Origin: Pseudomonadota bacterium | GTDB taxonomy: Bacteria; Pseudomonadota; Gammaproteobacteria; Burkholderiales; Burkholderiaceae_F | Assembly (NCBI GenBank): GCA_029778535.1 | Contig: JAKOQB010000172.1 | Location: 45,828-109,827, forward strand | Direction of reading: 5' to 3' | DNA length: 64,000 bases | In this document: positions 27,098 to 36,361 of the stretch, one piece after another | Position numbering within the stretch: position 1 is the stretch's first letter | Layout: each line of letters begins with the position of its first letter | Notes under the pieces: generated by a model | What the model was told of the DNA's origin: nothing | What the model saw: only the letters and a program-made list of their open reading frames with translations | Databases searched by the model: none | Made by a program: the position numbers and the translations under genes

Positions 27098-29118
27098 GCG
27101 GCCGCGCTTCGGCCGTTACCGACCCCGAACAGGACAGGCTCGCCGCGGTCCGCCGCCGCGTCGCGGCCGCGTTCGGACCCGACGGCGTTCTCGCGGCGGC
27201 GGTGCGGGGATTCGTTCCGCGCGCCTCGCAGCGCGAGATGGCGCTGCGCATCTTCGACGCGATCAGCGAGCGCGGCACCTTCGTCGCCGAGGCCGGCACC
27301 GGCACCGGAAAGACCTTCGCGTATCTGGTGCCGGCGTTGCTCGCCGGCGGCAAGGTGCTGGTGTCCACGGCGACCCGCGCGCTGCAGGACCAGATCTTTC
27401 GCAACGACATCGCGACGCTGGCGCGCGCGCTCGGGCTGAAGCTCGAATCCGCGCTGCTCAAGGGCCGCCAGAACTACGTCTGCCTGTTGCGGCTGGCGCG
27501 CACCGAGGCCGAGGGGCTGCTGGCGTCGCGCCAGGATGTCGTCCACCTGCGCACGATCACGCGCTTCGCCAGGACAAACGCCAGCGGCGACCGCGCCGAA
27601 CTCGCCGACGTGCCGGAGAACGCGTCGATCTGGCCGGCGGTCACTTCGACGCGCGAGAACTGCCTTGGCCAGGAGTGCCCGCGCTACGACGAGTGCTTCG
27701 TGTACCGCGCGCGGCGCGCGGCGCAGGCGGCCGACCTGGTGGTCGTCAATCATCACCTGTTCCTCGCCGACCTCGCGCTGCGCGACGATGCGATCCGCGA
27801 GTTCCTGCCGAAGGCCGACACGGTCGTGCTCGACGAGGCGCACCAGTTGCCGAAGATCGCGGCCGATTTCTTCGGCAACGGCTGGACGCTGGCGCAGTTG
27901 AACGATCTCGCGCACGACGCGCGCGCGCTCGGGCTGCACGCCGCGGCCGACGGCGCGCAATGGATTTCGCTGACGCAATCGATCGAGGCGGCCGGCCGGC
28001 ACGTGCGGCTGGCGCTGGCCGAGCGGGGCCTGGCGCCCGGCGCCCGCGTCGCGCTCGAGAAAGTGGCGCGGCTGACCGATCTGCGCGCCCAGATCGGCCG
28101 CATCGACGCGGCGCTCGCCACGCTGGCCGACGCGGTGAATGGCAACGCGGGGCGCGACGCCGAGCTCGACGCGCTCGCGCCGCGGATCGCGGCGCTGCGC
28201 GAATCGATCGGCGCTTGGAGCGCGCCGCCGGTTGAGATCAGCGACGAGTACGCGCGCGGCGATGAGTTCGTGCGCTGGGTCGGGCTGACCGCGCACGGCG
28301 CGCAGTTCCAGGCCACGCCGCTGGCGCCAGGAGAGACCTTCGCGCGGCTGCGCGAGCAGCACCCGCAGGCGTGGATCCTGACCTCCGCCACGCTGACGCT
28401 CGCCGGATCGTTCGAACCGTTCCTGCAGGAGATCGGACTGGCCGACGCGCAGTCGCAGCGCTGGGACAGCCCGTTCGATTTCGCGCGCCAGGCGCTGCTG
28501 TATCTGCCCAAGACGATGCCGAGCCCGCTGGCGCGGGACTTCTCCGAGCAGGTCGCCGACGCCGCATGGCCGGTGATCGTCGCCGCGGGCGGGCGCACGT
28601 TCATGCTGTGCACGACGCTGCGCGCGGTCGAGCGCGTGGCCGAGCAGTTGCGCCGGCACATGGCGCGCGACGGCATCGAACAGCCGCTGCTGGTGCAGGG
28701 AACGAGCACGCGCACCGTGCTGCTGGAGGCGTTCCGCAGCTCCGGCAACGCGGTGCTGGTCGGCAGTGTCAGCTTCTGGGAGGGCGTCGACGTGCGCGGC
28801 GATGCGCTGTCGCTGGTCGTGATCGACAAGCTGCCGTTCGCGCCGCCGGACGATCCGGTGGTCGATGCGCGCATCCGGCGCCTGCGCGCGCTCGGCCGCA
28901 ATCCGTTTCTCGAGTATCAGCTGCCGCAGGCGGTCACGCTGCTGAAGCAGGGCGCCGGCCGCCTGATCCGCGACGAGAACGATCGCGGCGTGCTGATGAT
29001 CCTCGACGAGCGCCTGCTGTCGAAGCCGTATGGGAAGACCGTGCTGGCGAGTCTGCCGCCGTTTGCGCGGACGCGGAAGGAGCAAGAAGCCTGCGGCTTC
29101 TTCTCTCGTGATCCGTGA
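27094..29118 (+). CDS. dinG: DinG/YoaA-type ATP-dependent iron-sulfur DNA helicase
   Basis: XPD-like superfamily 2 helicase of 674 residues, with a GTG start overlapping the ydcH stop. Walker A is AEAGTGTGKTFAYLVPALL, and the motif II DEAH box is in VVLDEAHQLPK. Four cluster Cys are visible: one in QNYVCLLRL and three in ENCLGQECPRYDECF. Motif VI-like GAGRLIRDENDRG is near the C-terminus. Such helicases unwind forked or R-loop structures during repair. The last residues (SRDP) and the stop are supplied by the GGATCAC repeat. The match is closer to YoaA than to LexA-regulated DinG, so the symbol is approximate. Confidence 0.92.
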   Translation: MSGRASAVTDPEQDRLAAVRRRVAAAFGPDGVLAAAVRGFVPRASQREMALRIFDAISERGTFVAEAGTGTGKTFAYLVPALLAGGKVLVSTATRALQDQIFRNDIATLARALGLKLESALLKGRQNYVCLLRLARTEAEGLLASRQDVVHLRTITRFARTNASGDRAELADVPENASIWPAVTSTRENCLGQECPRYDECFVYRARRAAQAADLVVVNHHLFLADLALRDDAIREFLPKADTVVLDEAHQLPKIAADFFGNGWTLAQLNDLAHDARALGLHAAADGAQWISLTQSIEAAGRHVRLALAERGLAPGARVALEKVARLTDLRAQIGRIDAALATLADAVNGNAGRDAELDALAPRIAALRESIGAWSAPPVEISDEYARGDEFVRWVGLTAHGAQFQATPLAPGETFARLREQHPQAWILTSATLTLAGSFEPFLQEIGLADAQSQRWDSPFDFARQALLYLPKTMPSPLARDFSEQVADAAWPVIVAAGGRTFMLCTTLRAVERVAEQLRRHMARDGIEQPLLVQGTSTRTVLLEAFRSSGNAVLVGSVSFWEGVDVRGDALSLVVIDKLPFAPPDDPVVDARIRRLRALGRNPFLEYQLPQAVTLLKQGAGRLIRDENDRGVLMILDERLLSKPYGKTVLASLPPFARTRKEQEACGFFSRDP

Positions 29119-29187
29119 TCCGTTCGTCGTGATCCGTGGCCGTGCACTGCGGCCAACGGATCACGGATCACCGATCACGGCTCACGA
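29105..29187. repeat. GGATCAC-unit inverted repeat element between convergent dinG and bamD (copy 2)
   Basis: The left arm starts CTCGTGATCCGTGATCCG at 29105 and the right arm ends with GGATCACCGATCAC...CACGAG at 29187. The core contains GTGCACTGCG, as in copy 1. The plus-strand gene takes its last codons and stop from the left arm and the minus-strand gene takes its last codons and stop from the right arm, giving SRDP-stop and SRDR-stop. A strong stem-loop between convergent genes is expected to terminate both. Confidence 0.9.
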
Positions 29188-29962
29188 GCAGCTTGCTGTT
29201 CGGAAAGTTCGTCCGCAGCACCCGCTCCGCGTCCGCCTGCAGCGACGTCATGCCGAGCGCGCCGTAGGAGCGCGCGAGGATCGACAGCGCCTCTTCGGCC
29301 GCGGGCGTGCCCTGGTATTCGCGCAGCGCGTCCTGCGCGCGCTGGATCGCCGCCACGTATGCGCCGCGCAGGTAGTAAAAGCGCGCAATGTTGACCTCGC
29401 TTTGCGCCAACGCATTGATCAGGTAATTCATGCGCGCGCGCGCGTCGGAAGCGTAGCGGCTGTCAGGGAAGCGCGTGACCAGTTCCTTGAATGCGTCGAA
29501 CGCCTCCCGCATCGCCTTCGGGTCGCGCGAACTCGGATCCATCCCGAGCCGCGCGCCGAACAGACCGAGATCGTCGGAGAACGTTGCCAGCCCCTTCAGG
29601 TAGATCACGTAATCGGCGGCCGGGTGGTTCGGATTCAGCTTCAGGAAGCGATCGCACGCGGAGATCGCCTGCGCGGTCTCACCTTCCTTGTAGTAGGTAT
29701 AGGCGATTTCCATCTGTGCCTGCTGCGCATAGCGGCCGAACGGAAAGCGCGCCTCGAGTTTCTCCAGCCAGTTGCGCGCGGTCTGCCAGTTGGCCGCCGC
29801 CATCTCGGTCTTGGCCTCTGCATATAATCGGTCGGCATCCCACTTCGCCGACGGATCGCGCTCGGTCGTCCCGCAGGCGGCGAGCAGGATCACGGCGCAG
29901 CCGAGCAGTGCCGCCGCGACCACGCGAAAGCGCGCACGCAGCCGATTCGAGATGTCGATCAC
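29168..29962 (-). CDS. bamD: Outer membrane protein assembly factor BamD
   Basis: Lipoprotein of 264 residues in the BAM complex that inserts beta-barrel proteins into the outer membrane. It has an N-terminal signal with lipobox LLAAC (Cys about residue 30). TPR-like repeats follow, with the family segments FPFGRYAQQAQMEIAYTYYK and RFLKLNPNHP. Length and motifs match BamD/ComL. The divergent position next to rluD is the standard betaproteobacterial arrangement. The final residues VSRDR come from the repeat element at 29105-29187. Confidence 0.95.
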   Translation of the reverse strand: MIDISNRLRARFRVVAAALLGCAVILLAACGTTERDPSAKWDADRLYAEAKTEMAAANWQTARNWLEKLEARFPFGRYAQQAQMEIAYTYYKEGETAQAISACDRFLKLNPNHPAADYVIYLKGLATFSDDLGLFGARLGMDPSSRDPKAMREAFDAFKELVTRFPDSRYASDARARMNYLINALAQSEVNIARFYYLRGAYVAAIQRAQDALREYQGTPAAEEALSILARSYGALGMTSLQADAERVLRTNFPNSKLLVSRDR

Positions 29963-29991
29963 GCGGGAGTCCGATGGTTCAGCAGGCGGCG

Positions 29992-29997
29992 ATTATA
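29992..29997 (-). promoter_or_regulatory. Candidate -10 box for bamD
   Basis: A perfect TATAAT reads leftward here, about 30 bases before the bamD start in the 46-base bamD/rluD spacer. No convincing -35 is visible, so this rests on the -10 match and position. Confidence 0.4.
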
Positions 29998-30008
29998 TCG
30001 ACGCACCG

Positions 30009-31031
30009 ATGAATGTTTGTGCGCGCGATGACGATCTCGACGACGCAAAAGCCTCTGAACCGCTGCGGCATCTGGTTGTAAGCGCGGCGGCGAGCGGCCA
30101 GCGCATCGACAAGGTGCTGGCGCAACTGCTGCCGCAGGTGTCGCGCAGCCGGATCCGGCAGTGGATCGAGCAGGGCGCGGTGCGGGTGAACCGGGAAACT
30201 CCGCGCGCACGCGACGCCGTGATCGAAGGCGACGTGATCGAAGTCGCGCCGCCGTCGGCGCCGGAGGCGCTCGCGTTCGCGCCCGAACCGATCGCGCTCG
30301 ACATCGTGCACGAGGACGAGTCGATCATCGTGCTCGACAAGCCGCCGGGCCTGGTCGTGCACCCGGGTGCCGGCAACTGGTCGGGCACGCTGCTCAACGG
30401 GCTGCTCGCGCACGACGCGCGGCTGGCTCAGGTGCCGCGCGCGGGCATCGTGCACCGGCTCGACGCCGATACCAGCGGCCTGATGGTGGTGGCGCGCACG
30501 ATCGAGGTGCAGACCGATCTCGTGCGGCAGCTGCAGGCGCGCAGCGTGCTGCGCGAGTACTGGGCGATCGTGATCGGAGCCGCGCCGCCGGCGGGAACGA
30601 TCGACGCGGCGATTGGCCGCGACCCGCGCAATCCGGTCAAGTTCAAGGTGAGCCGCGCGCCGTCGGCGCGCGAGGCGCGGACAAGCTTTCGCCGCATCGA
30701 ACGCGTGGCCGCCGGGCGCACCGAGCTTTCGTGGCTCGCATGCCGGCTGCAGACCGGCCGCACGCACCAGGTCCGCGTGCATCTGGAATCGATCGGCCAT
30801 CCGCTGGTCGGCGATCCGCTGTATCGGCGTGGCCGTCCGCTGCAGGCGCCGGACGCGGCGCCGTGGACGCGCTTTGCGCGCCAGGCGCTGCACGCGTGCC
30901 GGCTGGCGCTGGTGCACCCGACGCGCGGCGAGACGCTGGCGTGGTTCCGCCCGCCGCCGGCCGACCTGCGCGAATTGATGCGCGCGCTCGGCTTCGGCCG
31001 CTGCGACCGTCCGCGCGACGTGTTCGAATGA
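30009..31031 (+). CDS. rluD: 23S rRNA pseudouridine synthase RluD
   Basis: Pseudouridine synthase of the RluA/RluD family (340 residues), which in E. coli modifies helix 69 of 23S rRNA. An N-terminal S4 RNA-binding domain (VSRSRIRQWIEQGAVRVN) precedes the catalytic domain. The catalytic Asp is in the signature GIVHRLDADTSGLMVVAR. The later motif RTHQVRVHLESIGHPLVGD is also present. The ATG at 30009 was chosen because farther upstream codons would run into bamD. The stop overlaps pgeF by four bases. Confidence 0.95.
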   Translation: MNVCARDDDLDDAKASEPLRHLVVSAAASGQRIDKVLAQLLPQVSRSRIRQWIEQGAVRVNRETPRARDAVIEGDVIEVAPPSAPEALAFAPEPIALDIVHEDESIIVLDKPPGLVVHPGAGNWSGTLLNGLLAHDARLAQVPRAGIVHRLDADTSGLMVVARTIEVQTDLVRQLQARSVLREYWAIVIGAAPPAGTIDAAIGRDPRNPVKFKVSRAPSAREARTSFRRIERVAAGRTELSWLACRLQTGRTHQVRVHLESIGHPLVGDPLYRRGRPLQAPDAAPWTRFARQALHACRLALVHPTRGETLAWFRPPPADLRELMRALGFGRCDRPRDVFE

Positions 31032-31789
31032 CGAAGTGCATGCACCCGGACTGGATCGTTCCGGACTGGGACCTGCCGGCGCGCGTGCGCGCGTTCGTCA
31101 CCACGCGGGCGGGCGGCGTGTCGACCGGGCCCTGCCTCGGACTGAACCTCGGCCGCTCGACGGGCGACGATCCCGAGCACGTGGATCGAAACCGTGAACT
31201 GCTGCGTGCGGCCGTGCCCGCCGAGCCGCGCTGGCTGCGCCAGGTGCACGGCGCGACGGTGGTCGACGCGGCGCAGGTGGCCGCGCCGGTCGCAGCCGAC
31301 GCCTCGTTCACCGCCGAGCCGAACGTCGTGTGCGTGGTGTCGGTCGCGGACTGCCTGCCGGTCTTCTTCGCGGATCGGCAGGGCCGGGCGGTCGCCGTCG
31401 CGCACGCGGGTTGGCGCGGGCTGGCGGCCGGCGTGCTGCAGGCAACTGCGTACGCACTGCGCGCGCGGCTCGGCGACGCGGACGCGCGCGTCCACGCGTG
31501 GGTGGGCCCGGGAATCGGGCCGGGTCACTTCGAGGTCGGCGCCGACGTGCTCGACGCGATGGAGCGCACGCTTCCTCGCGCGCGGGAGGCGTTTGCGCCG
31601 ATTGCCGGCGGCAAGTTCCGCGCCGATCTGCCGGCGCTGGCGCGCCAGGCACTGGCGCAGGTCGGCGTGACGGACGTCGGCGGCGGAACGCTGTGCACTT
31701 ACAGCGATCCGTCGCGCTTCTACAGCTTCCGGCGCGACCGGATCACAGGGCGACACGCCGCGGTCATCTGGCTCGCTGCCGTGGTTTGA
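31028..31789 (+). CDS. pgeF: Polyphenol oxidase / purine nucleoside phosphorylase family protein PgeF (YfiH)
   Basis: LACC1/YfiH-family protein of 253 residues. Zinc-ligand residues are seen as His in RQVHGATV, Cys in VADCLPVFF and His in AHAGWRGL. Family members have been described as purine nucleoside phosphorylases and, in E. coli, as a peptidoglycan-editing factor, so the physiological role is uncertain. The start overlaps the rluD stop (ATGA), a conserved gene pair in proteobacteria. Position just before phaC is typical of Burkholderiales. Confidence 0.92.
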   Translation: MTKCMHPDWIVPDWDLPARVRAFVTTRAGGVSTGPCLGLNLGRSTGDDPEHVDRNRELLRAAVPAEPRWLRQVHGATVVDAAQVAAPVAADASFTAEPNVVCVVSVADCLPVFFADRQGRAVAVAHAGWRGLAAGVLQATAYALRARLGDADARVHAWVGPGIGPGHFEVGADVLDAMERTLPRAREAFAPIAGGKFRADLPALARQALAQVGVTDVGGGTLCTYSDPSRFYSFRRDRITGRHAAVIWLAAVV

Positions 31790-31880
31790 CGGCCGCTGCG
31801 ACGATGGGGAGAATTCGCCGAGACTGAGAGCGCGCGCAGCGCGCACGTGCACATCCGGCCAGCCCCCAGGAGAACAGATC

Positions 31881-33656
31881 ATGGCGACGCGTTCCGCGCG
31901 CAAATCCACCCGGTCGCAGACCGCATCGGAATCCGCTGCACTGGCCGGCAGCGCCGGCGCGGCGCAACCGCAGGCGAACGACAACCCGTGGCTGAACTGG
32001 TGGTCCTCGATGGCGGCGCTGGCGCCGACGAGCAGCGACGTGCCGCACATCGGCCTGGCGCCGGAGCGCGTGCTCGAGCTGCAGCAGGACTACGTGCAGC
32101 GTCTGGGTCGGCTGTGGTCGGACTTCATTGAGCATCCCGACAAGGCGGCCGAGCCGATCCGCGACAACCGCTTCGCCGACGCGGCCTGGCAGCAGAATCC
32201 GCTGGCGTCGTTCTACGCGCGCACCTATCTGTTGAACTCGGAGTTCATGAACGCGCTGGCGGACTCGGTCGACGCCGACCGCAAGACCAAGCGGCGGGTG
32301 AAGTTCGCGGTTTCGCAGTGGGTCGACGCGATGTCGCCGGCCAATTTCCTCGCGCTCAATCCGAAGGCGCAGCAGACGCTGATCGAGACCAAGGGCGAAA
32401 GCCTGAAGGCCGGAATGAAGAACCTTCTGGAGGACATCCGGAAGGGCAAGATCACGCAGACCGACGAGAAGGCGTTCGAGATCGGCCGCAACGTCGCGAC
32501 GACCGAAGGCGCGGTGGTGTTCGAGAACGAGCTGATCCAGCTGATCCAGTACAAGCCGCTGACCGACAAGGTGCGGGCGCGGCCGTTCCTGATCGTGCCG
32601 CCGGCGATCAACAAGTTCTACATCATGGATCTGCAGCCGGAGAACTCGTTTGTCCGGTTCTCGGTCGAGCAAGGCAACACGACGTTCCTGATCTCCTGGC
32701 GCAACGTGCACGCCGATCTCGGCCACCTGACCTGGGATGATTACCTGGAGAAGGGCGCGATCGCGGCGATCCGCGCGGTGCAGGAGATCTGCGGCCTGAA
32801 GGGCAGGAAGGACGACCGCATCAACGTGCTCGGCTTCTGCGTCGGCGGCACGATCCTTGCGAGCGCGCTCGCGGTGCTGGCGGCCAGGGGCGAGCAGCCG
32901 GCCGCGAGCCTGACGCTGATGACCTCGCTGCTCGACTTCGAGGATGCCGGCGTGCTCGAAGTGTTCATCGACGAGCAGCACGTGCGGATGCGCGAGCGCG
33001 CGCTCGGCAAGGGCGGCGTGATGCCGGGCAAGGAACTCGGCAACACCTTCTCGATCCTGCGTGCCAATGATCTGGTGTGGAACTACGTGGTCAACAACTA
33101 CCTCGAAGGCAAGCAGCCGATGGCGTTCGACCTGTTGTACTGGAACAGCGACAACACCAACCTGCCGGGTCCGATGTACGCCTGGTACCTGCGCAACATG
33201 TACCTGGAGAACAACCTGCGCATCCCGGGCAGGCTCAAGTGCTGCGGCCAGCCGGTCGATCTGGGCGCGATCAAGGCGCCGGCGTATGTGTTCGCGGCGG
33301 TCGACGATCACATCGTGCCGTGGAAGGCGGCCTACGCATCCGCGCGATTGCTGACCGGCGCCGGAGAGGGCGGCGTACGCTACGTGCTGGGCGCCAGCGG
33401 TCATATCGCGGGCTCGATCAACCCGGTATCGAAGAACAAGCGCAGCTACTGGACTAATGCGGCGCCGACGCTGCCCGCCAACAGCGAGGCGTGGCGGCAC
33501 GGTGCGACCGAGCATCAGGGCAGTTGGTGGGCCGACTGGAACAGGTGGCTCGCGCAGCACGGCGGCGGCATGGTGGCGGCGCCGAAGCGGTACGGCAACG
33601 CGCAGTACAAGGTGATCGAGCCGGCCCCCGGTCGTTACGTTAAAGAGAAGGCGTAG
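31881..33656 (+). CDS. phaC: Class I poly(3-hydroxyalkanoate) synthase PhaC
   Basis: Polymerises (R)-3-hydroxyacyl-CoA, mainly hydroxybutyryl-CoA, into storage polyester at the granule surface. Length is 591 residues, right for class I (C. necator 589). The modified lipase box is GFCVGGT with the nucleophile Cys at residue 320. The other triad members are Asp in AVDDHIVPW (near 475) and His in GASGHIAGS (near 508). AGGAGA stands eight bases before the ATG. A hairpin-forming GCGCGC...GCGCGC lies upstream in the 91-base spacer after pgeF. It heads the phaC-phaA-phaB operon. Confidence 0.97.
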   Translation: MATRSARKSTRSQTASESAALAGSAGAAQPQANDNPWLNWWSSMAALAPTSSDVPHIGLAPERVLELQQDYVQRLGRLWSDFIEHPDKAAEPIRDNRFADAAWQQNPLASFYARTYLLNSEFMNALADSVDADRKTKRRVKFAVSQWVDAMSPANFLALNPKAQQTLIETKGESLKAGMKNLLEDIRKGKITQTDEKAFEIGRNVATTEGAVVFENELIQLIQYKPLTDKVRARPFLIVPPAINKFYIMDLQPENSFVRFSVEQGNTTFLISWRNVHADLGHLTWDDYLEKGAIAAIRAVQEICGLKGRKDDRINVLGFCVGGTILASALAVLAARGEQPAASLTLMTSLLDFEDAGVLEVFIDEQHVRMRERALGKGGVMPGKELGNTFSILRANDLVWNYVVNNYLEGKQPMAFDLLYWNSDNTNLPGPMYAWYLRNMYLENNLRIPGRLKCCGQPVDLGAIKAPAYVFAAVDDHIVPWKAAYASARLLTGAGEGGVRYVLGASGHIAGSINPVSKNKRSYWTNAAPTLPANSEAWRHGATEHQGSWWADWNRWLAQHGGGMVAAPKRYGNAQYKVIEPAPGRYVKEKA

Positions 33657-33665
33657 GAGACAGCG

Positions 33666-34844
33666 ATGAGCAAGGCAGTGATTGTTGCCGCGGCGCGCAC
33701 CGCCGTCGGCAAGTTCGGCGGCACGCTGGCCAAGACGCCGGCCGCGGACCTGGGCGCGGTCGTCATCAAGGAGGTGCTGGCGCGCGCGAAGCTGCCGCCC
33801 GAGCGCGTCGAGGAAGTGATCATGGGCCAGGTGCTCACGGCGGGGGTCGGACAGAACCCGGCGCGGCAGGCGGCGATCAAGGCCGGTCTGCCGGTAGCGG
33901 TACCGGCGATGACGATCAACAAGGTGTGCGGCTCGGGCTTGAAGGCGGTGATGCTGGCCGCGCAGGCGATCGCCAACGGCGACGCCGAGGTGGTGCTCGC
34001 CGGCGGTCAGGAGAACATGAGCCTTGCGCCGCACGTGCTGATGAACTCGCGCGACGGCTTCCGCATGGGCGACGCGAAGATGATCGACAGCATGATCGTC
34101 GACGGCCTATGGGACGTGTACAACGAGTACCACATGGGCATCACGGCGGAGAACGTGGCCAGGCAGTACGGCATCGACCGCGCGCAGCAGGACGCGTTCG
34201 CGCTCGCCTCACAGCAGAAGGCCGCGGCCGCGCAGGACGCCGGTAGATTCAAGGAAGAGATCGTCGCGGTGATGATTCCGCAAAGGAAGGGCGATCCGGT
34301 CGCGTTCGACGCCGACGAATTCATCAACCGAAAGTCCAACGCCGAAGCGCTCGCGGGACTGAAGCCCGCCTTCGACAAGGAGGGCACGGTCACTGCCGGC
34401 AACGCGTCGGGCATCAACGACGGCGCGGCCGCGGTGGTGGTGATGTCGGAGGCGCGCGCCGCCGCGCTGGGCCTGACGCCGCTGGCGCGGATCGCTTCGT
34501 TCGCGTCGGCGGGAGTCGATCCGAAGATCATGGGCATGGGGCCCGCACCCGCGTCGCGCAGGGCGCTGGAGAAGGCGGGCTGGAAGGCCGCCGATCTCGA
34601 CCTGATGGAGATCAACGAGGCGTTCGCCGCGCAGGCCTGCGCGGTCAACAAGGAAATGGGCTGGGACACGAGCCGCATCAACGTCAACGGCGGCGCGATC
34701 GCGATCGGCCATCCGATCGGCGCCTCGGGTTGCCGCATCCTCGTCACGCTGCTGCACGAGATGAAGCGCCGCGGGTCCAGGCGCGGCCTCGCGTCGCTGT
34801 GCATCGGCGGCGGCATGGGTGTGGCGTTGACGGTGGAAAGGTAG
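33666..34844 (+). CDS. phaA: Acetyl-CoA acetyltransferase (beta-ketothiolase) PhaA
   Basis: Condenses two acetyl-CoA to acetoacetyl-CoA, the first step of polyhydroxybutyrate synthesis. The 392 residues include the nucleophilic Cys in [10 protein letters not shown] (near 88), the His motif GHPIGASG and the second Cys in CIGGGMG. The ribosome-binding sequence GGAGACAGCG is identical to the one before phaB and overlaps the phaC stop region. The TAG stop forms the left boundary of a GTCGGCAG repeat element. Confidence 0.96.
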   Translation: MSKAVIVAAARTAVGKFGGTLAKTPAADLGAVVIKEVLARAKLPPERVEEVIMGQVLTAGVGQNPARQAAIKAGLPVAVPAMTINKVCGSGLKAVMLAAQAIANGDAEVVLAGGQENMSLAPHVLMNSRDGFRMGDAKMIDSMIVDGLWDVYNEYHMGITAENVARQYGIDRAQQDAFALASQQKAAAAQDAGRFKEEIVAVMIPQRKGDPVAFDADEFINRKSNAEALAGLKPAFDKEGTVTAGNASGINDGAAAVVVMSEARAAALGLTPLARIASFASAGVDPKIMGMGPAPASRRALEKAGWKAADLDLMEINEAFAAQACAVNKEMGWDTSRINVNGGAIAIGHPIGASGCRILVTLLHEMKRRGSRRGLASLCIGGGMGVALTVER

Positions 34845-34915
34845 TCGGCAGTCGGCAGTGAAAGCGGTCGCGGGCCTGCGGTAGGGCTGCCGGCTGCCGA
34901 CCGCAGACTGACAGC
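34842..34915. repeat. GTCGGCAG-unit inverted repeat element between phaA and phaB (copy 2)
   Basis: The left arm AGTCGGCAGTCGGCAG (34843-34858) starts at the phaA stop codon. The right arm (34885-34915) carries the complementary CTGCCGGCTGCCGACC units. The core of about 25 bases differs from that of copy 1 at 14241-14382. It ends 17 bases before the phaB ATG. Confidence 0.85.
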
Positions 34916-34932
34916 TTCAAGAGGAGACAGCG

Positions 34933-35670
34933 ATGGCACAGAAAGTCGCATACGTCACGGGCGGGATGGGTGGAATCGGCACCGCGATCTGCCAGCGCCT
35001 GCACAAGGATGGATTCAAGGTCATCGCCGGCTGCGGGCCGACGCGGGACTACAACAAGTGGCTGGCGGAACAGAAGGCGCAGGGCTACACGTTCCACGCG
35101 TCGGTCGGCAACGTGTCCGACTGGAATTCGACCGTCGAGGCGTTCAGCAAGGCCAAGGCGGAGCACGGACCGATCGACGTGCTGGTCAACAACGCCGGCA
35201 TCACGCGCGATCGCCTGTTCCTGAAGATGACGCGCGAAGACTGGGATGCGGTGATCGACACCAATCTGAACTCGATGTTCAACGTCACCAAGCAGGTGGT
35301 GGCGGACATGGTCGAGCGCGGCTGGGGCCGCATCATCCAGATCAGTTCGGTCAACGGCGAGAAGGGACAGGCGGGTCAGACCAACTATTCGGCCGCCAAG
35401 GCCGGCATGCACGGCTTCACGATGGCGCTGGCGCAGGAACTGGCGTCCAAGGGCGTGACCGTGAATACGGTGAGCCCCGGCTACATCGGCACCGACATGG
35501 TCCGCGCGATCAAGCCGGAAATCCTGGAGAAGATCATCGCGCAGATTCCGGTCAAGCGACTCGGCACGCCCGATGAGATCGGATCGATCGTCGCCTGGCT
35601 CGCGGGTCCGGATTCCGGATTCACGACCGGCGCCGACTTCTCGTGCAACGGCGGGTTGCACATGGGCTGA
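34933..35670 (+). CDS. phaB: Acetoacetyl-CoA reductase PhaB
   Basis: NADPH-dependent short-chain dehydrogenase of 245 residues that reduces acetoacetyl-CoA to (R)-3-hydroxybutyryl-CoA. The nucleotide motif is TGGMGGIGTAI. The catalytic Ser is in QISSVNGEKGQ and the Tyr-Lys pair in NYSAAKAGMHGF. The C-terminal segment with TGADFSCNGGLHMG is typical of PhaB. AGGAGACAGCG precedes the ATG. It completes the phaCAB set. Confidence 0.97.
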   Translation: MAQKVAYVTGGMGGIGTAICQRLHKDGFKVIAGCGPTRDYNKWLAEQKAQGYTFHASVGNVSDWNSTVEAFSKAKAEHGPIDVLVNNAGITRDRLFLKMTREDWDAVIDTNLNSMFNVTKQVVADMVERGWGRIIQISSVNGEKGQAGQTNYSAAKAGMHGFTMALAQELASKGVTVNTVSPGYIGTDMVRAIKPEILEKIIAQIPVKRLGTPDEIGSIVAWLAGPDSGFTTGADFSCNGGLHMG

Positions 35671-35725
35671 AGCGGGCCGCGCCGCAAGGGCGAGTTGGCG
35701 GAAATCGCCCATCCCGTGAAGTAGT

Positions 35726-35731
35726 TACAAT
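35726..35731 (+). promoter_or_regulatory. Candidate -10 box upstream of phaR
   Basis: TACAAT lies 72 bases before the phaR start in the phaB-phaR spacer. There is no good -35 at 16-18 bases; a TTGGCG at 35695 is too far. The spacer between the operons makes a separate phaR promoter reasonable. Confidence 0.3.
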
Positions 35732-35802
35732 TCCCTTCAGTAATCATGCTGACGGGGACCTGCGCCGCGGGTGCGGCGCCGTCGCCCAAAGAAAGTCGCT
35801 CG

Positions 35803-36342
35803 ATGCCAGCCGCCCAACGTCTGATCAAGAAGTATCCCAACCGCCGCCTGTACGACACGCAGACCAGCACCTACATCACGCTGGCGGACGTGAAGGAGCT
35901 GGTGCTCGAGCAGACCGACTTCCAGGTCGTCGACGCCAAGACCGGCGAGGACCTCACCAGGCAGATCCTGTTGCAGATCATCCTGGAGGAGGAGCAGGAA
36001 GGCTCGCCGATGTTCACGCCGCCGGTGCTGTCGCAGATCATCCGCAGCTACGGCAACGCAATGCAGGGGATGATGGGCTCGTATCTGGAAAAAAACGTGC
36101 AGGCGTTCATCGACATCCAGAACAAGCTGCAGGAGCAGAGCAAGGCCTTTTACGACAGCAACAAGATCGGCCCGGAGATGTGGACGCAGTTCGTCAACAT
36201 GCAGGCGCCGATGATCCAGTCGATGATGTCCAATTACATCGAGCAATCGAAGAACCTGTTCGTGCAGATGCAGGAGAACATGCAGAACCAGGCGCGCTCG
36301 ATGTTCAACACCTTCCCGTTCCCGGGCGGCGAGAAGAAATAG
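35803..36342 (+). CDS. phaR: Polyhydroxyalkanoate synthesis repressor PhaR
   Basis: DNA- and granule-binding regulator of 179 residues that represses phasin genes when no polymer is present. The N-terminal PHB/PHA accumulation regulator domain is clear: [20 protein letters not shown] and the following [18 protein letters not shown]. The C-terminal half is Gln/Met-rich and helical, with FPFPGGEKK at the end. The start at 35803 puts the conserved domain at the N-terminus. An in-frame ATG at 35746 would add 19 residues without a visible ribosome-binding site. Confidence 0.95.
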   Translation: MPAAQRLIKKYPNRRLYDTQTSTYITLADVKELVLEQTDFQVVDAKTGEDLTRQILLQIILEEEQEGSPMFTPPVLSQIIRSYGNAMQGMMGSYLEKNVQAFIDIQNKLQEQSKAFYDSNKIGPEMWTQFVNMQAPMIQSMMSNYIEQSKNLFVQMQENMQNQARSMFNTFPFPGGEKK

Positions 36343-36361
36343 CGCCGCCGCTTCACCCGCA

